Source of the DNA: JBCBSK01 sp965250105
GTDB lineage: Bacteria; Pseudomonadota; Alphaproteobacteria; Rhizobiales; Tepidamorphaceae
Assembly (NCBI GenBank): GCA_965250105.1
Contig: OZ252290.1
Coordinates: 3,286,001-3,350,000 of the forward strand
Length of the DNA stretch: 64,000 nt
Direction of reading: 5' to 3'
The position numbers and the translations under genes were made by a program. A model generated the notes under the pieces. That model was not told the DNA's origin. It did no database searches and saw only the letters and a list, made by a program, of their open reading frames with translations. Shown in pieces: positions 52,503 through 60,956 of this stretch. Position 1 is the first letter of the stretch; each line of letters begins with the position of its first letter.

Positions 52503-53221
52503 GCGCTTTCCTTCTCGGGATCATCCTCATCGTCTGCGTGCTGTTGCTGTTGCGCTGGTTCGTCGGCACTGATCCGCGCGCGCTCGCCCAGGTTCTGCGC
52601 ATCGGCGGCGGCGGTTTCCTGCTGATCCTGGCGGCGGTCTTCGCCATCGCCGGGCGCTGGTTGATCGCGGTGCCGTTGGCGATGTTCGCGCTGAGTATTC
52701 TCGGTCTCAGGCGGCCGCTCGGCGGGCCGTCGAGTTTCGGCGCCCGCGTCAACCGCAGCGGCGGTCAGGCGTCGCGGGTGCGGTCATCCCTTGTCGAAAT
52801 GACGCTCGACCACGACAGCGGCGAGATGGACGGTGAGGTTCTGGTCGGCCCGCATCAGGGCCGCTGGCTGTCGGAGATGTCGGTCGCCGATATCATCGGG
52901 CTGCATGCCGATGGCGATGACCAGAGCCGGGCGCTTCTAGAGGCTTATCTGGACGGCCGGGCGCCCGGATGGCGAGACGACATGGAGGCGGACGCGGCGG
53001 CGGGGCAGGGACCGGTCGGGGCGGGCGACGGTCCAATGACGCCGCAGGAGGCCGAGCAGATTCTTGGGCTTATGCCCGGGGCGAGCGTTGACGATATCCG
53101 GGAGGCTCACCGCCGGCTGATGAAGCGCATGCATCCGGACCAGGGCGGATCGACCTATATCGCCGCCAAGATCAACGAAGCGAAAGAGATTTTGCTGCGT
53201 CGGCATGGTGTTGGCTCCTGA
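52499..53221 (+). CDS. Membrane-anchored J-domain co-chaperone
   Basis: A 240-residue protein with a C-terminal J domain of the TIM14/DjlA-like type. Two hydrophobic helices lie at about 3-20 and 37-68 (LLGIILIVCVLLLLRWFV; GGFLLILAAVFAIAGRWLIAVPLAMFAL). A central block (MTLDHDSGEMDGEVLVGPHQGRWLSEMS, ALLEAYLDGRAPGWRDDM) is characteristic of an alphaproteobacterial group. The J domain (about 178-240) reads QEAEQILGLMPGASVDDIREAHRRLMKRMHPDQGGS, with HPD at 212-214 for stimulating DnaK's ATPase. It is coupled to the VWA gene by ATGA. It may recruit DnaK to a membrane-linked client chosen with the VWA partner; that is inference. Confidence 0.9.
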   Translation: MSAFLLGIILIVCVLLLLRWFVGTDPRALAQVLRIGGGGFLLILAAVFAIAGRWLIAVPLAMFALSILGLRRPLGGPSSFGARVNRSGGQASRVRSSLVEMTLDHDSGEMDGEVLVGPHQGRWLSEMSVADIIGLHADGDDQSRALLEAYLDGRAPGWRDDMEADAAAGQGPVGAGDGPMTPQEAEQILGLMPGASVDDIREAHRRLMKRMHPDQGGSTYIAAKINEAKEILLRRHGVGS

Positions 53222-53344
53222 AGCGCTGTCAGCCGAAATGTGAACCGGTGTCCCGGTCCGCATGCGCTGAAAAACCCGTCGGGGCGCTCGATCCTCGGTT
53301 AGTCACGCGGCCCGTGCCCCTGTCCCGCATGCCACCGCGCACCT

Positions 53345-55192
53345 TCAGAGCTCCTGCGCGAAGCAGCCGAAGTCCCGCGATTTGAGATGATCGCAGGCGG
53401 CCCGCGCGGCGGCGCGTTCGAGGCCGGCGAAACGGGCGCGCCACAGCGTGCGGCCGTTCTTGTCGACGGTCTCGGTATAGGGGGCGGCGTCGGACAGCCA
53501 GCGCTCGGCGACGCGCCTTGCGCTGTCCATGCGGCTGAGCGCGCTGGCTTCGTCGTTATAGGCGCCGATCTGGATGAACCAGCCGCTCGGCGGCGGCGCG
53601 GCCGGCGCCGGGGCGGGAGGCGCGGCCGGGGCGATAACGGCAGCCTGAACGGGCTGGGCCGGGGCCACGGCCGGAACCGGCTGCGCGGCGATTTGGGCAG
53701 GCTGGGCGGCCGGCATGGGCGGCGTCAGAAGCCGGCCGTCCGACGTGATCACCCGCGAGGGCACGGTGATCCGCGTGGTCGAGACCGATGCCGTCAGCAG
53801 ATCGTCGATCGATCGCGGCGCGGCCTGCGCGGTCGTGGTCGGGGGCGTCGCGACAGATGCCGTCTGAACCGGCGCCGCCGGGACCGGAACGGTCGGGACG
53901 GGCACATTGGCGGCGGGCGCGGCCGGGGCCAGCGCCTGCACGGCCGGGCTCGCGGGCATGGCCGCGCTGTTGGCGGAGATCGCGCGGGTCAGTTCCTCGA
54001 TCGAGCCGAACTGGGCCGGCGCCGTTTGTCCCGTGGCCTGCGCCACGACCTGCTGCGGCGCGGCGCGGGGCTGGGGCGGTTGGGCCGGCAGGACGGCCGG
54101 CTTGCTGACGGGCTGGGCGCGGGCGATCTGCAGCCCGCCGGTCGCCGGGTCGACGAACAGGCGCTGGGTCGGCGAGGTCGGCTGCAGCCTGGTCGCGCCG
54201 GGCACCGTCGCCACGACATTGGCGGCCAGCGGATTGGGACGCGGCAGCGGCAGCGTCGCCAGCGACAACGGGCGCGGGCTCGACGCGACGAGCGGCTGGT
54301 CGAACGGCTTGACCCGCTTATAGGCGAGGCCCAGCACGCGCTCCATCTCGGCATTGCGGCTGGCGCCGGAGCGCCCGCCCATCACGACGGCCACGACATG
54401 CCGGCGGTTGCGCACCATGTTTGCGACGAGATTGAAGCCGGACGCCCGGATGAAGCCGGTCTTGATGCCGTCGACGCCGGCGACCCGGCCGAGCAGCCGG
54501 TTGTGGTTGCGGTAATTGGTGCCGCGATAACGGAAATTGCGGGTGGCGAAATATTTGTAGAATTCGGGAAAACGCCACTGGATGCTGCGCCCCAGAACGG
54601 CCATGTCGCGCGCCGTCGTCACCTGGGCGCGGTTGGGCAGGCCATGCGGGTTCTGGAAGGTGGTGCGCGTCATGCCGATCGACTGGGCGCGCGCATTCAT
54701 CATCTTGGCGAATTCCTCGACATTGCCGGCGATCGCCTCGGCGATGACGACCGACACGTCATTGGCGGATTTCGTCACCAGCGACAGAATGGCGTCCTCG
54801 ACCCGGATCGTCTGGCCGGCGCGCACGCCGATCTTCGACGGCGGACGTCCCGCCGCATAGGCCGAGACCGGCAGCTTGCTGTCGAGCGTGAACCGCCCCT
54901 GCTCGACCGCCTCGAACATGAGATAGAGCGTCATGATCTTGGTCAGCGAGGCCGGATAGCGCAGATCGTCGGCATTGCGCGCGAAGACGACCTCGCCGGT
55001 ATTGCCGTCGATGGCGATCGCGGCATAGCGCTCGCCATTGGGGCCGGCATGCGCCGCCGACAGGCCGGCCAGGAGGCAGGCACCCGCGACAACGCTATTC
55101 CGGACGAATTTGGTGACCCTGGCCGTCAACACGGCGAACGCCGGACGATGCCGGCCATGGCCAGCTTCCGGCGGGAAAGGTGCGACCCGCAT
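53345..55192 (-). CDS. D-alanyl-D-alanine carboxypeptidase (family S11) with C-terminal SPOR domain
   Basis: A 615-residue periplasmic enzyme that trims the terminal D-Ala of peptidoglycan stem peptides. The signal peptide is at about 27-49 (KFVRNSVVAGACLLAGLSAAHA). The catalytic motifs of penicillin-binding proteins are SLTK (Ser82, Lys85), SAN at 142-144 and KTG at 244-246. A 250-residue Ala/Pro/Gln/Val-rich linker follows. The last 75 residues are a SPOR domain (GWFIQIGAYNDEASALSRMDSARR; RARFAGLERAAARAACDHLKSRDFGCF), which binds denuded septal glycan and sends the enzyme to division sites. The frame begins at ATG 55192. It is convergent with the J-domain gene, 123 bases away. Confidence 0.94.
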   Translation of the reverse strand: MRVAPFPPEAGHGRHRPAFAVLTARVTKFVRNSVVAGACLLAGLSAAHAGPNGERYAAIAIDGNTGEVVFARNADDLRYPASLTKIMTLYLMFEAVEQGRFTLDSKLPVSAYAAGRPPSKIGVRAGQTIRVEDAILSLVTKSANDVSVVIAEAIAGNVEEFAKMMNARAQSIGMTRTTFQNPHGLPNRAQVTTARDMAVLGRSIQWRFPEFYKYFATRNFRYRGTNYRNHNRLLGRVAGVDGIKTGFIRASGFNLVANMVRNRRHVVAVVMGGRSGASRNAEMERVLGLAYKRVKPFDQPLVASSPRPLSLATLPLPRPNPLAANVVATVPGATRLQPTSPTQRLFVDPATGGLQIARAQPVSKPAVLPAQPPQPRAAPQQVVAQATGQTAPAQFGSIEELTRAISANSAAMPASPAVQALAPAAPAANVPVPTVPVPAAPVQTASVATPPTTTAQAAPRSIDDLLTASVSTTRITVPSRVITSDGRLLTPPMPAAQPAQIAAQPVPAVAPAQPVQAAVIAPAAPPAPAPAAPPPSGWFIQIGAYNDEASALSRMDSARRVAERWLSDAAPYTETVDKNGRTLWRARFAGLERAAARAACDHLKSRDFGCFAQEL

Positions 55193-55347
55193 ACGGTCTG
55201 CCCCGCTACTCTACGCTACCAATACTGACTTCGGACCGAAAACGCGGCCCGGGTATCGGACTAACGCTCCGACACCCCACCCATCGGTCACGCTAGGCAG
55301 ACGCGGTTAGAAAACCGTAAAGGCGGCGACAGCAGGGCGGCGATTGC

Positions 55348-55414
55348 TGCAACGCACAAAACAACTTGACGTGAGTGCAACATTACATATATGAAATTGT
55401 GCACTGCAACATTA
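55348..55414 (+). promoter_or_regulatory. Phasin gene promoter with repeated TGCAAC elements
   Basis: TGCAAC occurs at 55348, 55376 and 55405, spaced 28 and 29 bases; the last two are part of the identical 10-mer TGCAACATTA. A sigma-70-like promoter lies among them: TTGACG at 55366-55371, then ATATGA at 55389-55394 after 17 bases. The first element also reads CTGC-AAC-GCA, close to the CTGC-n3-GCAG motif described for the PHB-responsive repressor PhaR. Together this suggests a PhaR-type operator array. Confidence 0.55.
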
Positions 55415-55485
55415 GCGGTTAGCGGTATGACATCGGGACGTTCCGCAGGGCGCGGGCGTCGGCATATGCGGTGAGGAGAAATGCG

Positions 55486-55815
55486 ATGAACACGCTTGAA
55501 GATATGCAGAAGCTCGGCAAGGAAAACATGGATCTGGCGATGAGCAGCTTCGGCGCGATGTCGAAGAACATGCAGGCGATCGCCGTCGAGGTTGCCGACT
55601 ACCAGAAGAAGAGCTTCGAGGACGGCACCGCCGCGCTCGAAAAGATGATGGCCGCGAAGTCCATCGACAAGGCCATGGAAGTCCAGACCGACTACCTCAA
55701 GACCGCCTATGAAGGCATGGTCGGCCAGATCACGAAGATGAACGAGATCTTCATGGACATGAGCAAGGAAGCCTACAAGCCGATCGAAGGCATCGTCGCC
55801 AAGTCGGCGAAGTAA
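55486..55815 (+). CDS. Phasin family protein (polyhydroxyalkanoate granule-associated)
   Basis: A 109-residue amphipathic helical protein. The pattern of the phasin family is visible throughout: MNTLEDMQKLGKENMDLAMSSFGAMSKNMQAIAVEVADYQKKSFEDGTAALEKMMAAKSIDKAMEVQTDYLKTAYEGMV is summarised here in parts as an N-terminal hydrophobic-face helix, a central ADYQKKSFEDG turn and a TDYLKTAYEG repeat. Such proteins coat PHB granules and control their size and number. I chose the ATG at 55486 because GAGGAG lies 7 bases upstream; the GTG at 55471 overlaps that site. The upstream repeats suggest PhaR control, and a strong terminator follows the stop. No PHB synthase gene is in the window. Confidence 0.92.
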   Translation: MNTLEDMQKLGKENMDLAMSSFGAMSKNMQAIAVEVADYQKKSFEDGTAALEKMMAAKSIDKAMEVQTDYLKTAYEGMVGQITKMNEIFMDMSKEAYKPIEGIVAKSAK

Positions 55816-55850
55816 GCTCCGGCATTCACGCGGCGTTTTGACGCGCCGAG

Positions 55851-55880
55851 AAGGCCCGGTCGCTCCGACCGGGCCTTTTT
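55851..55880 (+). terminator. Rho-independent terminator of the phasin gene
   Basis: A perfect 12-base stem (AAGGCCCGGTCG against CGACCGGGCCTT) with loop CTC, running into TTTTT. It lies 35 bases after the phasin stop and is the strongest intrinsic terminator seen in this window. Confidence 0.9.
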
Positions 55881-56017
55881 CGTTGCAGATTGGTCATGCT
55901 GCGCGACCAAGAACGCGCTTCGTTCTTGCAAATGCGTTGCATTTGCATTGACGGCGGCGGTCGACTGCCCGACGATGAGAGGGTCTTGGATCGCTCACGG
56001 GGCCTTGCGTCGTGAAC

Positions 56018-56719
56018 ATGGCACTCCGCCTTGTGCTGCTGCTCGTCTCCCTGGGCCTGGTCGGCCTCGCCGTCTGGCGTTGGCAGGTCAATGGCTGGGG
56101 CTCGCTGGTCTGGATCGTCGCCCTCCTCGTGCTGATGGCCATTCGCCGGCCCTATGCCAGGAGCATTGCGGCCAACCGCATCGTCGACAGGCGGGCGGTC
56201 GTCACCGAGAAGGTCTTGCTCGCGCTGGTCGCGATCGGCGGATCGGTTCTGCCGGTGATCCATCTCGCGACCGGGCTGTTCGGTTTCGCCGATTACCGCC
56301 TGCCCGATTGGGCGGTCATCGTCGGCGCCGTGGTCCTCGTTCCGGCCTACTGGCTGTTCTGGCGCAGCCATGCCGATCTCGGCCGGAACTGGAGCGTCAC
56401 CACCGAACTGCGCGCTGATCACGGCCTCGTGACCTCCGGCGTCTATGCGCGCATCCGCCATCCCATGTATGCGGCGATCTGGCTGATCTTCCTCGTCCAG
56501 CCGCTTCTCGTGCACAACTGGATCGCCGGGCTGTCCGGCCCGGTTGCCTTCGCCATCATGTATCTTGTCCGCATGCCCTATGAGGAGAAGATGATGCGCG
56601 ACCGCTTCGGCGCGGCCTATGACGCCTATTGCGCCCGGACGGGACGCCTTTGGCCGGGCCGGACGGCCGCCTCCGCCGCGACCGGCGGATCGGACGGGCA
56701 GGCCGGTTCCGGATCGTGA
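56018..56719 (+). CDS. Isoprenylcysteine carboxyl methyltransferase (ICMT) family membrane protein
   Basis: A 233-residue polytopic membrane protein with five or six helices. The C-terminal half carries the SAM-binding family motif: FWRSHADLGRNWSVTTELRADHGLVTSGVYARIRHPMYAAIW is the conserved core in pieces, especially GVYARIRHPMYAA, and later MPYEEKMMRDRFGAAYDAYCARTGRLWPG. Bacterial members methylate isoprenoid-linked or phospholipid groups, and many have no known substrate. The ATG at 56018 follows an in-frame GTG at 56012, and either may start. The Gly/Ser/Ala-rich tail is unconserved. It stands alone between the phasin and clpS genes. Confidence 0.88.
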   Translation: MALRLVLLLVSLGLVGLAVWRWQVNGWGSLVWIVALLVLMAIRRPYARSIAANRIVDRRAVVTEKVLLALVAIGGSVLPVIHLATGLFGFADYRLPDWAVIVGAVVLVPAYWLFWRSHADLGRNWSVTTELRADHGLVTSGVYARIRHPMYAAIWLIFLVQPLLVHNWIAGLSGPVAFAIMYLVRMPYEEKMMRDRFGAAYDAYCARTGRLWPGRTAASAATGGSDGQAGSGS

Positions 56720-57072
56720 AACGGGGCCCGCGCGGCCTCGCGTCCGGGGGGATCGACCTTCTGGGGTCTTCCATCGCCCGCGCGGCGTGACTATCTTAAC
56801 GCCCGATGCCGCCGCACGGCCTGACATGAGGATCGGGACCGACGCGCTCTTCCTCCCGGGATCGGCGTGTCGCGCGCCGCAGGCGGTCCGCGGCGGCACT
56901 GCAATATCATTCCGACAAAGGGTCGCGGACGACGGGTCGCGGCCATCGTGGGGTCGATGGCGTGAGAGCAAGACAACAAAGCCGGCACGACGGCGTGGGC
57001 CGGCCGATCGGCGTTTCGGCGCACCGGTTCCGCGTGACGCTGGGCCCGGACCGGTCCGACGACGATGACGAC
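56720..57072. other. 353-base interval ahead of clpS
   Basis: Expected to hold the clpS-clpA promoter. An open frame upstream of the chosen clpS start begins at a GTG (56962) and would add 37 Arg/Asp-rich residues; part of that could be real, since ClpS N-termini vary. A slightly A/T-rich patch lies near 56903-56925. Nothing else recognised. Confidence 0.45.
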
Positions 57073-57366
57073 ATGCAGATCGGCACCGTCACCAAGACGC
57101 GGCCGAAGACGAAGAAGCCGAGCCTCTATCGTGTCCTGTTGCTGAACGACGACTACACGCCGATGGAATTCGTCGTGCACGTGCTCGAACGGTTCTTCAA
57201 CAAGACCCGCGAGGACGCCACCCAGATCATGCTGCACGTGCACCAGAACGGCGTCGGCGAGTGCGGCATTTTTTCCTACGAAGTCGCCGAGACCAAAGTG
57301 ACGCAGGTCATGGACTTCGCCCGCAAGCATCAGCATCCTCTCCAGTGCATCATGGAGAAGAAATAG
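57073..57366 (+). CDS. clpS: ATP-dependent Clp protease adaptor protein
   Basis: Adaptor that delivers N-degron substrates to ClpAP. The product from ATG 57073 has 97 residues. After the flexible TKTRPKTKKPSLYRV, the core shows LLNDDYTPMEFVVHVLERFFNKTREDATQIMLHVHQNGVGECGIFSYEVAETK. It includes the N-degron pocket residues Asn and Asp-Asp of LNDDYTPM, the Met in TPMEFV and the HVHQNG loop that touches ClpA. The start is not settled: no ribosome site precedes 57073, and an in-frame GTG at 56962 would add 37 residues. clpA follows after 9 bases, the standard gene pair. Confidence 0.94.
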   Translation: MQIGTVTKTRPKTKKPSLYRVLLLNDDYTPMEFVVHVLERFFNKTREDATQIMLHVHQNGVGECGIFSYEVAETKVTQVMDFARKHQHPLQCIMEKK

Positions 57367-57375
57367 GAGCCCCGT

Positions 57376-59826
57376 TTGCCCTCTTTCTCGCGCAGCCTCG
57401 AACAAGCCCTTCACCGCGCCCTGGCGCTCGCCAATGAGCGGCGTCAGGAATATGCCACGCTCGAACATCTTCTCCTGGCGCTCACCGAGGACGACGATGC
57501 GGTGGCCGTCATGCGCGCCTGCAATGTCGATCTCGACGTGTTGCGCGCCAATCTGACCGATTATGTCGATACCGAACTCGCCAATCTGGTGATCGACGCC
57601 ACCGCCGAAGCCAAGCCGACCGCCGGTTTCCAGCGCGTCATCCAGCGCGCGGTGATCCATGTCCAGTCGTCGGGCCGCGACGAGGTGAACGGCGCCAATG
57701 TGCTGGTCGCGATCTTCGCCGAGCGCGAAAGCCATGCCGCCTATTTCCTCCAGGAACAGGACATGACGCGCTATGACGCAGTCAATTTCATCAGCCACGG
57801 CATCGCCAAGCGGCCGGGCCTGAGCGAGCCGCGCGGCGCGCGCGGCGCAGAGGACACCGCCGCTGAGGACGAGGACAATGGCCGCAAGGCGGACGCGCTC
57901 GACGCCTATTGCATCGACCTCAATACGAAGGCGCGCGAAGGCCGCATCGATCCGCTGATCGGCCGCGACGGCGAGGTGCAGCGCACCATCCAGATCCTGT
58001 GCCGGCGCTCGAAGAACAATCCGCTGCTCGTCGGCGATCCCGGCGTCGGCAAGACCGCCATCGCCGAGGGGCTGGCGCGGCGCATCGTCGACGGCGACGT
58101 GCCGGAAGTGCTGAAGGAAAGCACGATCTTCCAGCTCGACATGGGCGCGCTGCTCGCCGGCACGCGCTATCGCGGCGATTTCGAGGAACGCCTCAAGGCG
58201 GTCGTCAAGGAGATCGAGGCCTATCCCGGCGCGATCATGTTCATCGACGAGATCCATACCGTGATCGGCGCTGGCGCGACGTCGGGCGGCGCGATGGATG
58301 CCTCGAACCTGCTGAAGCCGGCCCTTGCGTCGGGCGAACTGCGCTGCATTGGCTCGACCACCTATAAGGAATACCGGCAGTATTTCGAGAAGGACCGGGC
58401 GCTGGTGCGCCGCTTCCAGAAGATCGACGTGCCCGAACCCTCCGTCACCGACGCGGTCAAGATCCTCAAGGGGCTGAAGCCCTATTACGAGGATTTCCAC
58501 GGCGTGCGCTATACGGGCGATGCCATCAAGGGAGCGGTCGAACTCGCGGACCGCTATCTGCACGACCGCAAGCTGCCGGACAAGGCGATTGACGTGATCG
58601 ATGAATCCGGCGCCTCCCAGATGCTGCTGCCGCAGTCGCGGCGCAAGCGCACCATCGGTCTCAAGGAGATCGAGGACACGATCGCGCGCATGGCGCGGAT
58701 CCCGGCGAAATCGGTCTCGAAGAACGATTCGACGGTGCTCGAACACCTTCAAACCAACATGAAGCACGTGGTCTACGGTCAGGAGCATGCCATCGATGCG
58801 CTGTCCTCGGCCATCAAGCTCGCCCGCGCGGGCCTGCGTGATCACGAAAAGCCGATTGGCGCGTTCCTGTTCTCCGGCCCCACCGGCGTCGGCAAGACCG
58901 AGGTGGCGCGCCAGCTCGCCAGCCTGATGGGGCTCGAACTGCTGCGCTTCGACATGAGCGAATATATGGAGCGCCACACCGTGTCCCGGCTGATCGGCGC
59001 GCCTCCGGGCTATGTCGGCTTCGACCAGGGCGGGCTTCTGACCGACGGCATCGACCAGCATCCCCATTCGGTGGTGCTGCTCGACGAGATCGAGAAGGCG
59101 CATCCGGACCTGTTCAACATCCTGTTGCAGGTGATGGATCACGGCAAGCTGACCGACCACAACGGCAAGACGATCAATTGCCGCAACATCGTCCTCATCA
59201 TGACGACCAATGCGGGCGCCGCCGACATGGCCAAGCCGCCGATCGGCTTCAATCGGGCGCGCCGCGAGGGCGAGGACGAGGAAGCGATCAATAAGCTGTT
59301 CACGCCGGAATTCCGCAACCGGCTCGACGCGATCATTCCGTTCCAGCCGCTGCCCGCCGAGGTGGTCGACCGGGTGGTCGAGAAATTCGTGCTGCAGCTC
59401 GAAGTGCAGCTTTCCGATCGCGGCGTGACCATCGAATTGTCGGATGCCGCGACCCGCTGGCTGGCCGAGCGCGGCTATGACGCGCGCATGGGCGCGCGTC
59501 CGCTGGCGCGTCTCATCCAGGACAAGATCAAGACCCCGCTGGCCGACGAAGTGCTGTTCGGCCGGCTCAAGGGCGGCGGGATCGTGCGTGTCGATGTCGG
59601 ACCGGCGGCCGACGACACGACCGAGCTCGTCTTCGACTATCTGCCCGAAGAGCCCAAGCGTCAGCCGGCGGCCCCCAAGAAGGCGCCCGCCAAGCCCCAG
59701 GCCAAGACGCCGGCGAAGGCCAAGGCCAAAACGGTAAAGCCGAAGACGCCGCGCAAGCCGCCGGGCAAGAAGAAGCCGGGCGGCGGCGGTTCCGGCGTGC
59801 CCAAGGTGCCGCTGACGACCGATTAG
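57376..59826 (+). CDS. clpA: ATP-dependent Clp protease ATP-binding subunit ClpA
   Basis: AAA+ unfoldase that feeds proteins into ClpP. The 816-residue protein has the Clp N domain (about 1-145), the first ATPase module with Walker A GDPGVGKT at 220-227 and MFIDEIHTVIGAG, and the second with GPTGVGKT at 501-508, VVLLDEIEKAHPD and the pore loop in SRLIGAPPGYVGFDQGG. The ClpP-docking IGF loop is within KPPIGFNRARR. The start is a TTG at 57376 with TAGGAG 7 bases upstream, since no ATG lies before the domain. The C-terminus is extended by about 55 residues very rich in Lys, Pro and Ala (PKKAPAKPQAKTPAKAKAK), absent from Escherichia coli ClpA. Confidence 0.95.
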   Translation: MPSFSRSLEQALHRALALANERRQEYATLEHLLLALTEDDDAVAVMRACNVDLDVLRANLTDYVDTELANLVIDATAEAKPTAGFQRVIQRAVIHVQSSGRDEVNGANVLVAIFAERESHAAYFLQEQDMTRYDAVNFISHGIAKRPGLSEPRGARGAEDTAAEDEDNGRKADALDAYCIDLNTKAREGRIDPLIGRDGEVQRTIQILCRRSKNNPLLVGDPGVGKTAIAEGLARRIVDGDVPEVLKESTIFQLDMGALLAGTRYRGDFEERLKAVVKEIEAYPGAIMFIDEIHTVIGAGATSGGAMDASNLLKPALASGELRCIGSTTYKEYRQYFEKDRALVRRFQKIDVPEPSVTDAVKILKGLKPYYEDFHGVRYTGDAIKGAVELADRYLHDRKLPDKAIDVIDESGASQMLLPQSRRKRTIGLKEIEDTIARMARIPAKSVSKNDSTVLEHLQTNMKHVVYGQEHAIDALSSAIKLARAGLRDHEKPIGAFLFSGPTGVGKTEVARQLASLMGLELLRFDMSEYMERHTVSRLIGAPPGYVGFDQGGLLTDGIDQHPHSVVLLDEIEKAHPDLFNILLQVMDHGKLTDHNGKTINCRNIVLIMTTNAGAADMAKPPIGFNRARREGEDEEAINKLFTPEFRNRLDAIIPFQPLPAEVVDRVVEKFVLQLEVQLSDRGVTIELSDAATRWLAERGYDARMGARPLARLIQDKIKTPLADEVLFGRLKGGGIVRVDVGPAADDTTELVFDYLPEEPKRQPAAPKKAPAKPQAKTPAKAKAKTVKPKTPRKPPGKKKPGGGGSGVPKVPLTTD

Positions 59827-59835
59827 GCGCAAGCG

Positions 59836-60582
59836 GTGAGTATCGCGGCGCCGGTCGCGCGCGGCTGGCGCGCGACCTTTCTCGACGGTGCGCGGATCGG
59901 GGTCAGCCTGCCGGGGCTGATCCTGTTCTCGTCCTTCATCGGCTATGGCGCGCTGGCCGAAGCATCCGGCTTCGCGCTCGGTGAGGCGGTGTTCACCACG
60001 GTCTTCATCTGGGCGCTGCCGAGCCAGGTCGTGCTGGTCCAGGCCTTGGCCACCGATGTGGCGCTGATCGCGGCCGCCATCGCGGTGTCGTTGTCGGCCT
60101 GCCGGTTGATGCCGATGGTCGTCGCGATCTTGCCGCATCTCCGCCCGGCCATGGGCCACCGCCTGAACCCGGTCGAATTCCTGATGGCGCATTTCGTCGC
60201 CATCACGGTCTGGGTCGAGACGTTCCGGGCGCTGCCGCGTCTCGCCGATGACGACCGGCGCGCCTATTTCTTCGGCGTTGGCGTCAGCCTGATGAGCATG
60301 AGCACGCTGGCGACCGCCATCGGCCATCAGCTCGCCGGCACGCTGCCGGCGCTTCTGTCGGGCGCGCTGTTGTTCATGACGCCGATCTATTTCGCGCTGA
60401 CGCTGACCGCCGGCGCCCGTGAGCGTCTCGACCGCTGGGCCATTCTCGCCGGCCTCGTTCTTGGCCCGCTCTTCGCCCTGACCGGCTCCGATCTCGATCT
60501 ATTGTGGACCGGCATCGTCGGCGGCACGCTGGTCTATCTCATCGACCGGGTCGTGCCACCTTCTTTACGGGGGCACACATGA
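59836..60582 (+). CDS. azlC: AzlC family branched-chain amino acid exporter, large subunit
   Basis: A 248-residue inner-membrane protein with about six or seven helices. Family features: FLDGARIGVSLPGLILFSSFIGYGALAEASGFALGEAVFTTVFIWALPSQVVLVQ, with the GxLARxAG-like turn degenerate, and PLFALTGSDLDLLWTGIVGG near the end. With AzlD it forms a two-component exporter of branched-chain and other amino acids. The start is GTG 59836, 9 bases after clpA's stop, so it may share the clp transcript or be read from inside clpA. Its stop overlaps azlD (ATGA at 60579-60582). Confidence 0.88.
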   Translation: MSIAAPVARGWRATFLDGARIGVSLPGLILFSSFIGYGALAEASGFALGEAVFTTVFIWALPSQVVLVQALATDVALIAAAIAVSLSACRLMPMVVAILPHLRPAMGHRLNPVEFLMAHFVAITVWVETFRALPRLADDDRRAYFFGVGVSLMSMSTLATAIGHQLAGTLPALLSGALLFMTPIYFALTLTAGARERLDRWAILAGLVLGPLFALTGSDLDLLWTGIVGGTLVYLIDRVVPPSLRGHT

Positions 60583-60932
60583 CCTTTTCCGTCGACTGGG
60601 TCATGTTCGGCATGATCATCTTCGCCGGCGTGCTGATGACCTATATGTGGCGCTTCGCCGGGGTCCTGGCGGCGAGCCGGCTGTCGACCGACAGCGAGAT
60701 CCTGCGCTGGGTGCGCGCGGTGGCGACCGCGCTGATCGCCGGCATCGTCGCCAAGCTCGTCGTCGCACCCCCCGGCGCGCTGGCCGAAATCCCCGACATC
60801 GCCCGCTACACGGCCTTCGTGACCGGCGGCGTGGTGTTCTTCCTGACCCGCTACAACGTGCCGGTCGGCGTCATCGCGGGCATCATCGTGCTCCTCGGCA
60901 TGACGCTGGTTCTGGAGTATCCCGTGTTCTGA
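60579..60932 (+). CDS. azlD: AzlD family exporter, small subunit
   Basis: A 117-residue membrane protein with four short helices: WVMFGMIIFAGVLMTYMWRFAGVLAA, RWVRAVATALIAGIVAKLVVAPPGAL, YTAFVTGGVVFFLTRY and VPVGVIAGIIVLLGMTLVLEY. Size and hydrophobic pattern match AzlD, the partner of AzlC. The start ATG overlaps the azlC stop by ATGA, so the two are coupled; the longer frame back to 60504 is not credible. It converges with the HIT gene, 24 bases between stops. Confidence 0.88.
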   Translation: MTFSVDWVMFGMIIFAGVLMTYMWRFAGVLAASRLSTDSEILRWVRAVATALIAGIVAKLVVAPPGALAEIPDIARYTAFVTGGVVFFLTRYNVPVGVIAGIIVLLGMTLVLEYPVF

Positions 60933-60956
60933 TCGGTTCAATCACGACACGGATTG

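Noticed and set aside
53222..53344. A repeat element between the J-domain and carboxypeptidase genes
   Set aside because: The stretch with GAACCGGTGTCCCGGTCC has short self-complementary parts, but no second copy in the window and no clear ends.
56791..60327. A 1178-residue open frame on the minus strand opposite clpS and clpA
   Set aside because: The opposite strand carries unmistakable ClpS and ClpA; the antisense frame has shadow-like composition.
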